Assembly: GCA_021234155.1 (NCBI GenBank)
Contig: JAJEKV010000008.1
Coordinates: 2,232,307-2,296,306 of the forward strand
Direction of reading: 5' to 3'
DNA: 64,000 nucleotides
Source: Isoetes taiwanensis
Taxonomy: Eukaryota > Streptophyta > Lycopodiopsida > Isoetales > Isoetaceae
The translations under genes were made by a program, and so were the position numbers. Under the pieces are notes generated by a model, which saw only the letters and a program-made list of their open reading frames with translations, ran no database searches and was not told where the DNA came from. Positions within the stretch are counted from its first letter, which is position 1, and the number at the start of each line of letters is the position of its first letter. Positions 34,200-45,190 of the stretch are shown here, piece after piece.

Positions 34200-35690
34200 A
34201 GAATTCAACTCATGTCTTCACGAGTTACTAGAAAGGATAGATGAGCTCTTTGAGTTTGATAGCGCTGCTCCCCGTGTCACGCCTTCATGGATATCCCGCC
34301 CATTACACTAAATATTTTTCAATGGTTCTCGCCCGCAAAGATTTTTAGTGTCAACTTGCAAAATCTTCTCGAGGTTTGATTCACAGAGTTTCTTCGAGGG
34401 ACCGCTAAACCGCATTATCCTGCATAAAGTACATGATATGGATGGGGTAAGTATTTACGTAAGTTGCCGACATATGGAATACGCTATGCACCTTAATCTC
34501 AAGCGGCACTTCCAAACGATGCATGATCCCTACACACCGATAATTTTGAAAGGCCCTACATACCTAGGTGCTACTTTTCCCAGCCTTTTCTTAAATCTCA
34601 AAGTAACCTTGCTTAGGATTTATCTTTAAATACCATATCATCTTCTTGGAACTCCAAGGGTCTCCTCCTCTTATCTGCATATTGTTTTGGCTTCATTCTC
34701 GTTGTAGTAGCAATGTTATGTCCGGATAACTCCTGAGCCGTTCCAATATCTTTCCCATAGTCCGAACCAAATCTACTTTACATTGCGCAGACTACACCAG
34801 ATCAATAGATATTCCATTCTTGTCCATATGTCGCCTCAAATGGGCTCATTTTTATGAAATCCTGATACGTGTTGTTGTAGGCAAACTCGATTAAATATAG
34901 ATAAGATTCCCAAGAACGTGGATGTTCTGGCACATACTTCCGAAGCATGTCTTCTACAACCTGATTAACTCTTTCCACCTGGCCATCCATCTGAGAATGA
35001 TACGTGGTGCTCATCCGCAACTGAGTTCCAACTCCTTGGAACAAAGTTTGCCAAAACTGACCAACAAAACGTGTATCTCTGTCGGATACAATGACCTTAG
35101 GCATTCCATGCAAACGGAATACATCTTTGATGAATATCTTTGCAATATCTTGCTCGAGTTCTGGGCAAACCCACAATAAAATCCATACAGACACTTTCCC
35201 ATTTTGCATCTGGGATATTCAGAGGTTGCAACTCATCGGCAATCTTCTGGGAAGAAGTTTTCACTTTCTGACATGGTAGGCATCTCGCTACATAATTTAG
35301 TATTTCTTTTTTCATGCCAGACCAAAAGAACTGTTTACGAACTTTACAAAGGGTTTTAAAATTCCGGGGTGACGTCTTTGGATCATCATGAGCTTCCTTT
35401 AGAATTTTCTTTGCCCAGATTATCGTATACAGTCGATTCTGATAAAACAATATAGACCCTTCTAATCTATAAGGATCCTTGCTTTGACCTTGCTCAAGTG
35501 CTACTATTATAGGTCGATAATGAGGATCTTCCCGGATTAACTGACTTAAGTTGTTGTCCCACTGATTAATAGCAATACTAATTGCAGCACAATACGATCG
35601 TCGGGACAACACGTCTGCGATCACGTTATCAGGCTGATACATTATAGTAAAATCATATTCTTGCAACAATTGTATCTATCTCTTTTGGCG
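34200..35690 (-). pseudogene. Gypsy-3 integrase
   Basis: Minus-strand copy of the gypsy-2 integrase, several frames. 35669-35097 reads DNVIADVLSRRSY, VRKQFFWSGMKKEILNYVAR, CLPCQKVKTSSQ and CMDFIVGLPRTRA. 35209-34802 reads VIVSDRDTRFVGQFWQTLF, DGQVERVNQVVEDMLRKYV and LIEFAYNNTYQDFIKMSPFE, so all three catalytic residues are visible. The C-terminal domain from 34800 to 34200 is heavily broken. A short loss near 35160 removes the bases between the first Asp region and the helix that precedes the second. Confidence 0.85.
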
Positions 35691-36622
35691 ATTATTCAGC
35701 TGCGTTACAAAGTACTTAAGACTTTGACGATCAGTTTTAAGGAGAAATTTCTTACCCAAGAGGTAATGTCTCCATAATTTCAAAGCATGAACAATTGCAA
35801 GCATCTTCAAATCATGTGTTGGATAATTCTGTTCAGCTGGACTGAGCTTTTTAGATTCATATACATGCACATGGCCATCTTGCAGTAAAGCACCCCAATG
35901 CCAGTGCATGAGGCATCAGTTACTACACAAAATTCTCGTTCCATGCAAGGAATCTTTAGAATAGGTGTATACGTCAAAGCATCCTTCAAAAATTGAAAGC
36001 TGCGCTGGCATACTTCAGACCATTGAAAAGCTAAATCCTTTTGAAGCAGGGTGATCAAAGGAGCTGCCTTCTTGGAAAATTACCTAATAAACTTTCGATA
36101 ATATCCAGCTAAACCCAGAAATGCTCTAATTTCTCTTACAGATTGAGGTTGAGGCCATTCCTGTATGGCTTTCACCGTTTCAGGATCCGGTTCAATTCCC
36201 TTGCTGGAGACAACATGGCCCAAATAAATCAACTGTTCTTAGGCAAAACTGCATTTGGAGAGTTTACCGTAGAGCTTATGATGTCTCAAAAGATTCAGAA
36301 TTGCACGCAAGTGCTCCACATGCTCTTCTAACATTTTAGAGTAGATTAAAATATCATCGAAGAACACGAGCACAAATTGATCGAGCTGAGCTCGAAAAAC
36401 ATCATTCATAAGCCTCATAAAAGTGACTGGCGCATTGGTAAGCCCGAATAACATTACTACAAATTCATAATGTCCATATCTTGTACGGAAAGTAGTTTTA
36501 GGAATATCTTCTTCCTTAATTCTGATCTGGTGGTAGCCAGAGCGCAAATCAATCTTAGAAAAGAATTTGCTACCACTTAATTGATCAAACAGACCATCTA
36601 TACTTGTGGAGGCATAGGTCAT
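35676..36622 (-). pseudogene. Gypsy-3 reverse transcriptase and RNase H
   Basis: 36622-36239 is an open frame containing [40 protein letters not shown] and [17 protein letters not shown] with the catalytic FxDD-type box intact, ending in a stop where gypsy-2 reads on (CAA to TAA in a position equivalent to FAQEQ). RNase H follows in pieces (CVVTDASCTGIG; YPTHDLKMLAIVHALKLWRH; LLKTDRQSLKYFVTQLNN). The 5' part of RT upstream of 36622 is absent, replaced by the copia insertion. Confidence 0.87.
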
Positions 36623-37345
36623 ATCAGAGGTAAGGGTAGGGGAAAATCTACCAACTGGAGAGGCACTGGGAGGGGCAATAGATCTGCAAGCACTAATGTG
36701 GCTGCAGTATAGGAGGAAGATTCTGCAGAAGAGGTAAGCAATATGTTTGCTTGTGATTTAAGTAAAGAAAAGAATGCTAAAACATCGTTCATTCTAGATT
36801 CTGGAGCTGAAAGAACAGTCCTAGGAGTATCAAAGCTACTTACAAGAAAGGATAAAGAGCAGCACTTTAAAAGGATACGCCTAGGAGATGGAACCACCAA
36901 AGAAGTGGAAAATGCAGGAATGCTTAGATTATTTGACTTACATGGAAAACCTGTAGAGATTGAAAGAGCACTTTGTGTACCATCTATTATAAAAAATCTG
37001 ATTTCAGTAAGTCAGCTAGTAGATTTGGGATATCGTGTGGTCTTTGAACAATGTATATGTAAAATTGAGAAAGACAATAAAGTATGTTTTTTGGCTGAAA
37101 GAGTTGGTGACTTGTTTGAGTTGGATGCTTCCATAAATGCTCCAATGATTAATACTATAATACTGCCAACACTTAAAAGTGTGGCATGAATGCCTTGGTC
37201 ACACAAATATGAACAATGTTAAACTTTTGAGCAGACTTGGACATATTGAAAGTAAACAAGGAGACCAAAAGAACTTTGTATGCAGAGGATGCCTGCTGGG
37301 AAAAAGCACAAGGATCCCGTTTGGAAAGAAATAAAAAAGAACTGA
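36622..37345 (+). pseudogene. Copia gag tail and protease
   Basis: The first 100 bp read as a basic Arg/Gly-rich stretch ([16 protein letters not shown]) with a stop near 36700, probably the nucleocapsid end. The aspartic protease lies at 36743-37189: KTSFILDSGAERTVLGVSKL with the DSGA active site, then VPSIIKNLISVSQLVDLGYR. The Gag-pre-integrase domain starts in another frame at about 37185 with HECLGHTNMNNVKLL and has the CRGCLLGKSTRIPFGKK zinc-finger end, followed by an in-frame TAA near 37331. Confidence 0.85.
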
Positions 37346-38500
37346 AGCCCCTTTGGAATTGGTGCATACTGACATCTGTGGTCCACTCAATGTGAGGAGT
37401 CACACCGGAAAAAGGTACTTTATTACATTCATAGATGATTTTTCTAGAAGAGCAAAATGTTATTGTTTATCTAAGAAAAGTGAAGCATTGAAAGTATTTA
37501 AAGAATATGTCACTGAGGTAGAAAGGGAACTGGTAACAAATTGAAGTTTTTGAGATCAGACAGGGGAGGAGAATATATCTCAAAGAAATTCAAAACATTT
37601 TGTATTGAGAGAGGGATAAGAAGACAATTAACATGCAGATACTCGCCTCAGCAAAATGGGATAGCAGAGAGAAAGAATAGAACCTGCTTGAATGCTGTCA
37701 GAGCCATGCTTAAGCATGCTGGTTTACCAAACATGTTGTGGGAAGAAGCACTAAAAGCAGCTATATACATCCAAAACAGATTGCCAAGTGTAGGGATTGA
37801 TGGAGAATTACCTGAAACTCTCTGGACAAGGAGGGTTCCATCATTTGATAGATTCAAGGTCTATGGCTGCCTAGCTTACGTCCATATTCCAGAGGAGTTG
37901 AGAAATAAATTGGATGATAGAGCCCAAATTGCATATCTAGTTGGATATGACGAAGAGACTAAAGCATGTAGATTATTTGAACCTAATAACAGGAAAATAT
38001 TGATTAGTAGAGATGTCATATTCATTGAAGAGCAGCTGTATAAGGACAGAAAGAACATTGTTAAATCAACCCAGGAAAAGCCAAGCAATGATGAGAATGT
38101 GAAACAAAACTCAGAAATATGCATGGATGATGAAGATAATATCGAAACCTCCTGCAAACAATGCTATGGAAGCATGTAATGCTGAAAACAGAGATTATAT
38201 TCAAGAAGAGAATCTTGAAATAAACAATGTGATTGACAGGCCTACGAAAAGGTTGACTGAAGCAGAAAATTTGAAAAAGGAATTGGAAGACAAAGGCATA
38301 AAAATAGATGAACATGGAAGAGAAAAGGATGGGAAAAGCAAAAGGTTAGAAAATCTGGAAGAAGAATTTGTTCCAGCATTAATGACAGTCATGGATGTTG
38401 ATGTGTCATTGAACTATGAAGAGGCAATGACAAATGAGAAATGCAAGCAGTGGAAATTAGCAATGGAAGAAGAAATGCAAGCTTTTAAAAATACATAAAC
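37346..38500 (+). pseudogene. Copia integrase
   Basis: The catalytic core is visible in two frames: LELVHTDICGPLNVRSHTGK with Asp 1 (37353-37544), then after a one-base shift at about 37543 FLRSDRGGEYISKKF with Asp 2 and YSPQQNGIAERKNRTCLNAV with the Glu, a D,D35E layout. The C-terminal region includes VYGCLAYVHIPEELRNKLDD and the hydrophilic linker to RT (38127-38498, acidic and lysine-rich). It would insert the cDNA. A frameshift near 38170 and a stop at 38497 separate it from RT. Confidence 0.88.
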
Positions 38501-38548
38501 ATATGAAGTTGTGAATCAACCAATAGACAAAAACGTTGTTGGTAATAA

Positions 38549-39922
38549 ATGGCTATTCAAGGTAAGGATCTTCCTGATGGTGAAAAAAAATATAAAGCTA
38601 GACTTGTGGCACAGGGTTACTCTCAGCAAAAAGGAGTTGATTACAATGATACGTATTCTCCAATAGTAAAAATGGCCAGCATTAGAATGATGTTAGCATT
38701 AGGCAATTCATTGGATTTGGAGATTCATCATATGGATGTGAGCACTGCATTTTTAAATGCAGAATTGGAAGAAGAAATTTATATGAGACCTGCTCCTGGC
38801 TTTGAAGAAAAGAATGGAAAAATTTGGAAACTTAAACGGGCAGTTTATGGACTAAAACAGTCCCCTAGAGCTTGGTATAAATGCATGGATAAGTACTTGA
38901 CAGAGCAGGGATTTATGAAGATGAATGGAGATGGAAATTTATACAAATTTAAGGAACTTGATCAATTTTGCATAATTGCATTGTATGTTGATGATTGTCT
39001 AATGTTCTCAAACCATATTGATTGCTTAAATACATGCAAAAGACTGCTAAAGAGCAGATTCAAGATGACGGATTTGGGTGAATTAAAGAAATTCTTAGGG
39101 ATTAAAGTCACTAGAAATAGAGATGAGAAAGTGCTGAAGCTGAGTCAATCAGATTATATACAGGGAGTTCTTGAAAGGTTTAACATGGCTGAATGTAGTA
39201 GTGTAAGTACACCAATGATGGCAGGTCAGAAAATCAGTCAAAAGATGTGTCCAAATAGGAAATTAATTGGTTGCTTAATGTATCTGGCTGGTGCCACTAG
39301 GTTGGATATTGCATTTGCAGTTAATCTGCTAAGCAGATATAACAGTAACCCTGGAAAACAGCATTGGATGGCAGCTAAACGCATACTAAGATATTTGAAA
39401 GGAACTCCAAATGCTGGGATAACATACAAGTATGGAAGTTGTAAGCTTAATGCATATGCTGATGCAGATTGGGGAGGAGATGCAGACCACAGGCACTCTA
39501 CATCTGGGTATATTATAATGTTTGGAGAAAGTCCAATAAGTTGGAAATGTAAAAAGCAAAGTACAGTAGCACTTTCAAGTGCTGAAGCAGAATATTCAGC
39601 AATTACACTGGCCTCAAAGGAATTAATATGGTTAAGACGACTATTAGAAGAAGTTGGAGTATGTAGTCAGGAACCAACACCTTTGTTTTCAGATAGCACA
39701 AGTGCATTAGCAATGACTCAAAATCCTGTGTTACATGAAAGATCTAAGCATATTGAAATGAAGCAGCATTTTATCAGGGAAATGGTACAGAAAAATCTCA
39801 TAACAGTCAAATATGTCTCAACAGATGAACAACTAGCTGATATACTTACAAAGGCTCTCAGGGATCCAAAATATCATATTCTTAAGGCAAGAATTGGAAT
39901 TCAAAATACAGATGACTATTGA
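38549..39922 (+). pseudogene. Copia reverse transcriptase and RNase H (open frame)
   Basis: 457 codons without a break, the longest retroelement frame on the plus strand. RT motifs in order: YKARLVAQGYSQQKGVDYND, FSPIVK-type YSPIVKMASIRMMLAL, MDVSTAFLNAELEEEIYMRP, LKRAVYGLKQSPRAWYK, and the catalytic box IIALYVDDCLMFS at about residues 142-154. RNase H: AYADADWGGDADHRHSTSGY, TVALSSAEAEYSAITLASKE, and HERSKHIEMKQHFIREM. It ends LADILTKALRDPKYHILKAR, the usual copia C-terminus. The catalytic residues look intact, but the start is internal and upstream pol is broken. Confidence 0.92.
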
Positions 39923-39963
39923 AGCTGACTGGTTCAAGCAAGAAATGCACAGAGATATTCAAT

Positions 39964-40437
39964 GAAGGGGGTATGTAGAAAATATGAAGGAGGTTGCATA
40001 GGTCTAATGGTTCATTGAATATCGTGAAGGTATTGTTTGTTAACCTACAGACCATTGAAAGTGTAAATATATGCATATTTATAGAAAACCCATTGGCCTA
40101 GGTCGGTGAACAGTAAATCCGGCCAGGTGGTTCTTCAAACACAGATCTAGCAGCCGACTAGATCAGTCTAAGGCTGAGATCTTTGGATCACTGCATTGCG
40201 GTGGTCCTATTGTGAATACATAAGAAGAATCGGGATGTAAATATAGTTAGTGCGATCACGATCAAGGATCAAAGTGGTTCGACATTTTACTGCAGTATTT
40301 TGTTTGATATTGTCTTATCAATGATACATTTAATGGTTTATGACTTAAAGAATGTTTGACATTGTTTAAGACATCTATGTGGTCATAGCTTCTTTGTTTG
40401 AATATTACAAGACCATTGATTATTTCTTCCACATGCA
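39964..40437 (+). repeat. Copia PPT and 3' LTR (~460 bp)
   Basis: GAAGGGGGTA (39964-39973) is the polypurine tract and the LTR opens TGTAGAAAATATGAAGG at 39974. The right end is placed where gypsy-3 homology resumes near 40438 (TTATTTCTTCCA just before). With no second LTR copy in the window the end cannot be confirmed. Confidence 0.65.
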
Positions 40438-41744
40438 AACCCAACTGATCAACCAATCTAGGTGAAATAAAATTATGCGTACTACCACTTTCAATCAGAA
40501 AATGGAAAGATTGTGTTTGAATGCTACCTGGAAGATGGATAACGTCAGTAACAAGGTATTCTGGAGTATCTCCACCAATAGCATAGGCGTGCATGTCTCG
40601 TTCCGCTTTTGATTCTTCCAGCCTAACGGCCAGTCCGCAAGTGTGCCTCTCCCTCAATACACGAAATTGCACCCGGCAATACTATAGAATATTTTCATTT
40701 CGCTCGTCTATTCCAATTTCCCGGGAGTTCCACCACTAGCCCGGAGGCTGATTACTTGATTCCCATAAGCGGCATTTCGGTCATAATTAAAGTTCCAAGG
40801 CTACGGCATTATTCATGTTCATCCATTTACGGGGACAATGTGCCGCATTATGCCCAGCCTCTTTGCAGAAGAAACATAATCCTTCCCGACGGCATCGTTC
40901 TCGTTCCTCCTGGCTCAGCTGGTGCATTTGTCTGTCTTGCAGGCATAGGACATACATTTCCTGTAGGACCACCAGGAGCAACAAAACCTCTCTCTCTGTG
41001 CTTAGGAAGATTTTCCCTCACAGGCTTCCAATGTTTGGCTGCTTCTTCCCGACTCTGCTTAATCCTATCCTGGACTTGCTCTTTAAACTCAGAAACTCTT
41101 ATAGCTTCTTCTAAGCTAGGATAGGTTACTCCCCCTACCAACAGAGTCAGCTCGGGCTTCAATCCAACAGAGTCAGCTCGGGCTTCAATCCACGAATAAA
41201 CTTATCGGCTAACTTAACTGTGCCACAGTCATAGTAGGTCCATATGGCTGCAATGCCAAGAACTTATTGGCATATCCCTCCACAGTGTCTTCTTGGACAA
41301 GATTCTGAAATTTGTTCATTTGCTCCAGTTCAAAACCAGCAGGTAGGTAATGGAGTTTAAAAGCGTCCTTAAAAGTATCCCATGAAATTTGGCTCAGAAT
41401 CAAAAGATTATCCTTCTTATACTCATCCCATCATATCTTAGCAGGTCCAGTCAGCAACATATCAGCAATAGTTGCCTTTAGCAGCTCTGAAGTTTTCTTC
41501 ACTTCAAAATAGAACTCAATCTCCTTTAGCCATACATCAGCATCCTCACCCATGGTATCCTTACCACTGAAAGTCTCCCGTTTGAGCTGCTTCAAAACCT
41601 TATTAACTTCATCAAGGTCATCATCCTTCTTAGCAACATGTTGTTGCATAGTGGCCAGCTGTTGCTGCACAAAATCTGTTCAGTTATGCTCGGAGGGTTA
41701 TTACTACCTCCAGCTCCCGAATTGTCGCTCTCGTTTCCAGACAT
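40438..41744 (-). pseudogene. gag: Gypsy-3 gag and protease start
   Basis: Minus strand, ATG at 41744 (MSGNESDNSGAGGSNN). Pieces in order: MQQQLATMQQHVAKKDDDLD to LLTGPAKI (41670-41431), then a stop and ISWDTFKDAFKLHYLPAGFE, EDTVEGYANKFLAL (41403-41209), a short tandem doubling of GTCAGCTCGGGCTTCAATCC near 41145-41190, KPELTLLVGGVTYPSLEEAI, a zinc knuckle CFFCKEAGHNAAHC (about 40880-40840), and the protease start FHFLIESGSTHNFISPRLVD, where the usual DSGS reads ESGS. The copia element begins 20 codons later. Confidence 0.85.
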
Positions 41745-41866
41745 CTTGCTATTCACCTGGAAACGGACAATAACGGTTATTCCGACGTCAAACCATTCTA
41801 CTTTATAGTAGAATTCCCTGATTCTTATCCCGTAATTCCCCCATCTCGAAGGTGTCAGAAACCTTC

Positions 41867-41878
41867 TCTCTGATACCA
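41867..41878 (-). promoter_or_regulatory. Gypsy-3 primer-binding site
   Basis: The minus strand reads TGGTATCAGAGA, one base off the initiator tRNA-Met complement, directly after the LTR end. Confidence 0.88.
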
Positions 41879-41883
41879 AACTG

Positions 41884-42964
41884 AGACGGACCCAGCTCTC
41901 TTGGCCTAGGTCGTCGCCCGCATTACAACAGAACTACACTTAAAACAAGATAACCTAACTATCGTAACAATACAATTCATACAAGAACTGCCAAATCTCC
42001 TTGTTCATATTCATAAGATCCCAAAATAATAACAACTTAGGCACACACATTACAAAGATCCCATCACGCTATATGATATCACATAACACATAGTCTCACA
42101 TCTTATACAAAAGATATGCTAACAGCATGTCCAAAAGATAACAACAGACATTTGCACAACAAAAACATAGCAGGTTCACTCAGATCCTCCATCCGATGTG
42201 ACTGGAGCGGACTCCGTAAACACCGACTCTCCTGAAGGCTCATCTCCTGACTCTCCGTCCAAGAGGACAACCCTCGGTTGCCTCTGTGCATAATTTTGAA
42301 ATGGCAGGAGTTGGCCGAATTCTTATCAAAGGGGAATTTCCTACAGCATAAAACCGGATAGATTACAAGCTGGCTCAGGCTCTGGCAAGAGTTTCGTTCA
42401 TTTCTTGTTTATTCTTGTTTACGTTCTTCTTAACTTTCTTTCCCTTTAGAACTGTAACCCGAAACTGTCTCAAGCATAAAATCCCCACCTCTTAATTCTC
42501 AGATCCTTTTTGCTTTAAATCGCTTTGATCTCAGTTTGCTTCCAACTCCTTCCTCCGCCCTTTGCTTTGCTTCAAAGTTTGCTTCTCGATTTCGTTCTTA
42601 TCCATCAGATTTCCTTATATACATTTTAGCCACATGGGCAAAGCCATTTGGCATTATCCCATTAGTCTAGATTTATCTAATGGCCAAATCTTTTATAGCT
42701 TGGTTAAATGCAGAAGATCACAGTTGCCAATCTATCATACTGCCAGGCATCCTAAGGCTCGATTAGGCATCTTCCTAATCAGAAGGGTGTGCCGGATTTA
42801 GCATGGCATCCCTTGCCACAGGTCACGAGCCTCGCTCCCCTATTTTATGGTGCGCACCTTTTTAAGTTAAATATAAAAAGGGTTTAAATAACCTTAGTTA
42901 ATGGATTTCTATCGTTTAAAATGTCACTATTACAAAACAACACCAAGCTATAGGGATCGTTACA
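41884..42964 (-). repeat. Gypsy-3 5' LTR (~1.08 kb)
   Basis: On the minus strand it begins TGTAACGATCCCTATAGC at 42964 and runs to GGGTCCGTCTCAG before the PBS. Its start matches 7204, 14974, 33473 and (inverted) 34186. Its last ~410 bp match 28430-28838. It contains the SE-stop end of the LTR ORF described for gypsy-2. Confidence 0.87.
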
Positions 42965-43422
42965 GTTTAGCTCAGTGGTTCTTCTCTTTTATCTACTTCA
43001 CATGACACATACAAGTGTTCAAAAAGATTCACCGAATCTGCATGGAAAAAACCATGGTGTAATATTTGCTCCAGGTATGGTTCCACGGCATAAAACTTCA
43101 TAATATAGTTAACTAAGATTATCTCTTTCCATTTTGCTGTAAAAATAATATTCCCAGAAAATAATCCTCTCTGCAATTGTGGTCAAGCAGGCAAGATCCA
43201 GAATATACCTATCAAAATCTGAATGCCCTCATACAAGCATTTTGTTAACTCTAAAAGCTGCATTTAAGTATTATCCACAGAATATTTGTAGTTGATCATA
43301 ACGTATTGCAGCAACAAAAGCTAAGAATTTGTCCAACATTTAACTCACATCATTTCCCAGGCAATATTATTAGTAGGCTAACCATATATGTTAGTAAGGA
43401 AATAATAAGTCATATGATCTCA
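42965..43422. other. Intergenic, no gene seen
   Basis: AT-rich sequence downstream (in transcriptional sense) of the minus-strand exon at 43423-43614. No repeats or motifs that I recognise; may hold the 3' UTR of that gene. Confidence 0.4.
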
Positions 43423-43614
43423 TTACAATCTTACATGTATATGTGATCTATCTATCCAGTTACAAGAAAAATGTGACTTTTGAATAACATAAGTCTTTTT
43501 CTTAAGAACCTCCAGCAACCTGATGCACTGAGCTTGGCCTTCAACACTCACAGGCACATGATGAATTCCTGCATCCTTAAAGAGGTCTCGAAATGGTGCT
43601 AACATATTGGGGAG
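43423..43614 (-). CDS. Possible terminal exon of an unidentified host gene
   Basis: On the minus strand a splice-acceptor-like TTTATAG precedes CTC CCC AAT ATG at 43614, opening a frame that reads LPNMLAPFRDLFKDAGIHHV, then PVSVEGQAQCIRLLEVLKKK, then a stop at 43423. The amino-acid pattern is that of a folded helical protein rather than random sequence, and codon use is ordinary. I do not recognise the family, and no preceding exon is assigned; upstream sequence to 45190 shows no obvious partner. It could be the end of a gene or a stray duplicated exon. Confidence 0.35.
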   Translation of the reverse strand, partial: LPNMLAPFRDLFKDAGIHHVPVSVEGQAQCIRLLEVLKKKTYVIQKSHFSCNWIDRSHIHVRL

Positions 43615-45190
43615 CTATAAACTAAACTTTTGTTTAGAGGACACTGTCAATTCCTGTTTGTGAATTGGGCTACAGAGCAATAAGATCAATATTTTATTCT
43701 TTGACTAAAGTGACTGACAGGTCGTAAAGCATGTGTTCTATACAGATAATCATGATAAATTGTTGAAGTGATAGACAAACAGAGGACTGGATAACAAGGT
43801 CAACGTGCCTGTATTGAACAAACGATTGCCGAGGTGATAGCTGGAAAAGGAAAGAGGACTGCTGTAGTGGTACAAATATAGATCAAGCATAACTAGCTAG
43901 TGTGATGAAGCTGATGCAAGGAAAAGACAAGGATATATATATAACCTGTCTGATGGAGGAGGTTTCGAAGTACAAAACCAAACGAATGTGATGGAGTTAG
44001 AAAAGAAAAAACAGACCTGATGGCAGCCTTGCCAAAGCTCCTTTTTTTTTTTAGAAAGAATGAGATAATTTTTCCGCTAATTATAGCAAGAAAAGTACAT
44101 GTAGGGCAAGCACATGATTCTAGAAGGAATCAATATGCAAGGCCCATGCAAATATTTAAAATTTAAGGAGATAACCCTTAATATACTAGCAATAGATAAA
44201 GTAGTAGAGAAGTTATGATTTTCCATCATGGGGAAAACTAAAGCCATATGTATTATGACAAAACTCCCAAATTCTCTCTTGAAAATGAAGCATTCAAAAA
44301 TTAGGGCTAGACTCCAAAAGTTTTCCTTGTTTTTTAATCTAAAGAGCAAAAGTCCACTAGAATAGAAAATTCATTATGCCGATTTGAACAATAGAAAATC
44401 TACAATAGGTCTTCACCTTATGATTGTCTTCACAGATAACTGTGCAAGCAGTAAACATTGCTACTATGTTCAATTATATTTGATCAAGACGCTTATAAGC
44501 TCCTTATCCCATGTTTTGGAACATGAAAAGTCATTTCCGTACAATGTATAGGTGCCCGACCAATATAGATTCACTAGTTGAGCATGTGAAATCAAATGGT
44601 TACCATAGTACTTGAATCAAAACAATCATATAATGTATCCATGGACTGGTTTAGCAGTAGCTCATGAAATAGGCTGAAGGATAGAGAAATTAGTGGTATT
44701 TATGCACCTAAAGTGAAGAAAGCAGGCTTTATGCTTTTTTTTTCTTGGTTTCGTCTTCCTTTCAGTTATAATGCCTGACCAACAGCTGGAAGCCTGCTTC
44801 TGACCCTGGTATTACCTCCCAAATTACGACTTGAACATGCTTCCACTGGATGAAATATAGCTTAAAATGCCTCAGGGAATGCAATGATGTAATTTCAAGA
44901 CAGAAAAGGTCCCTCTTTTAGGACATAAAAATTCTCGAATGTTTATTTTTGAGCATTCCCATTATTTCTCGGCTGAACTTCTGGCTTTTTAACATGGATG
45001 GATAAAACCAGGAAAAATAATTTTGCATACTTGAGAAATGTCTTTTAATAAATTCGAGTCTTAAGACATTCTCAAGACTGGTGCTTGGGTTGGCACTTTG
45101 AAAATCTAAACAAACAAGTCCTTGCACACCAATGCCTTCTAGATGCAGTGAGCTATGTTACAGTCAAATTACAGAGTAACAGATTGAATT
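43615..45190. other. Intergenic between the exon and the PPR gene
   Basis: No convincing coding sequence. It contains poly-T/A runs (44041-44052, 44731-44742) and the probable 3' UTR of the PPR gene at its right end. The frame 44077-44349 is AT-rich and shows no motif. Confidence 0.45.

Larger units (their letters stand above)
36622..40437 (+). mobile_element. 5'-truncated Ty1/copia element inside gypsy-3
   Basis: Between the gypsy-3 RT (ends 36622) and protease (resumes ~40438) lies a copia element on the opposite strand: gag tail, protease, integrase, RT, RNase H, PPT and one LTR. The 5' LTR, PBS and most of gag are missing. Relative to gypsy-2, about 740 bp of gypsy-3 (end of protease and start of RT) are also missing, so this is a replacement rather than a clean insertion with target duplication. 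Confidence 0.85.
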
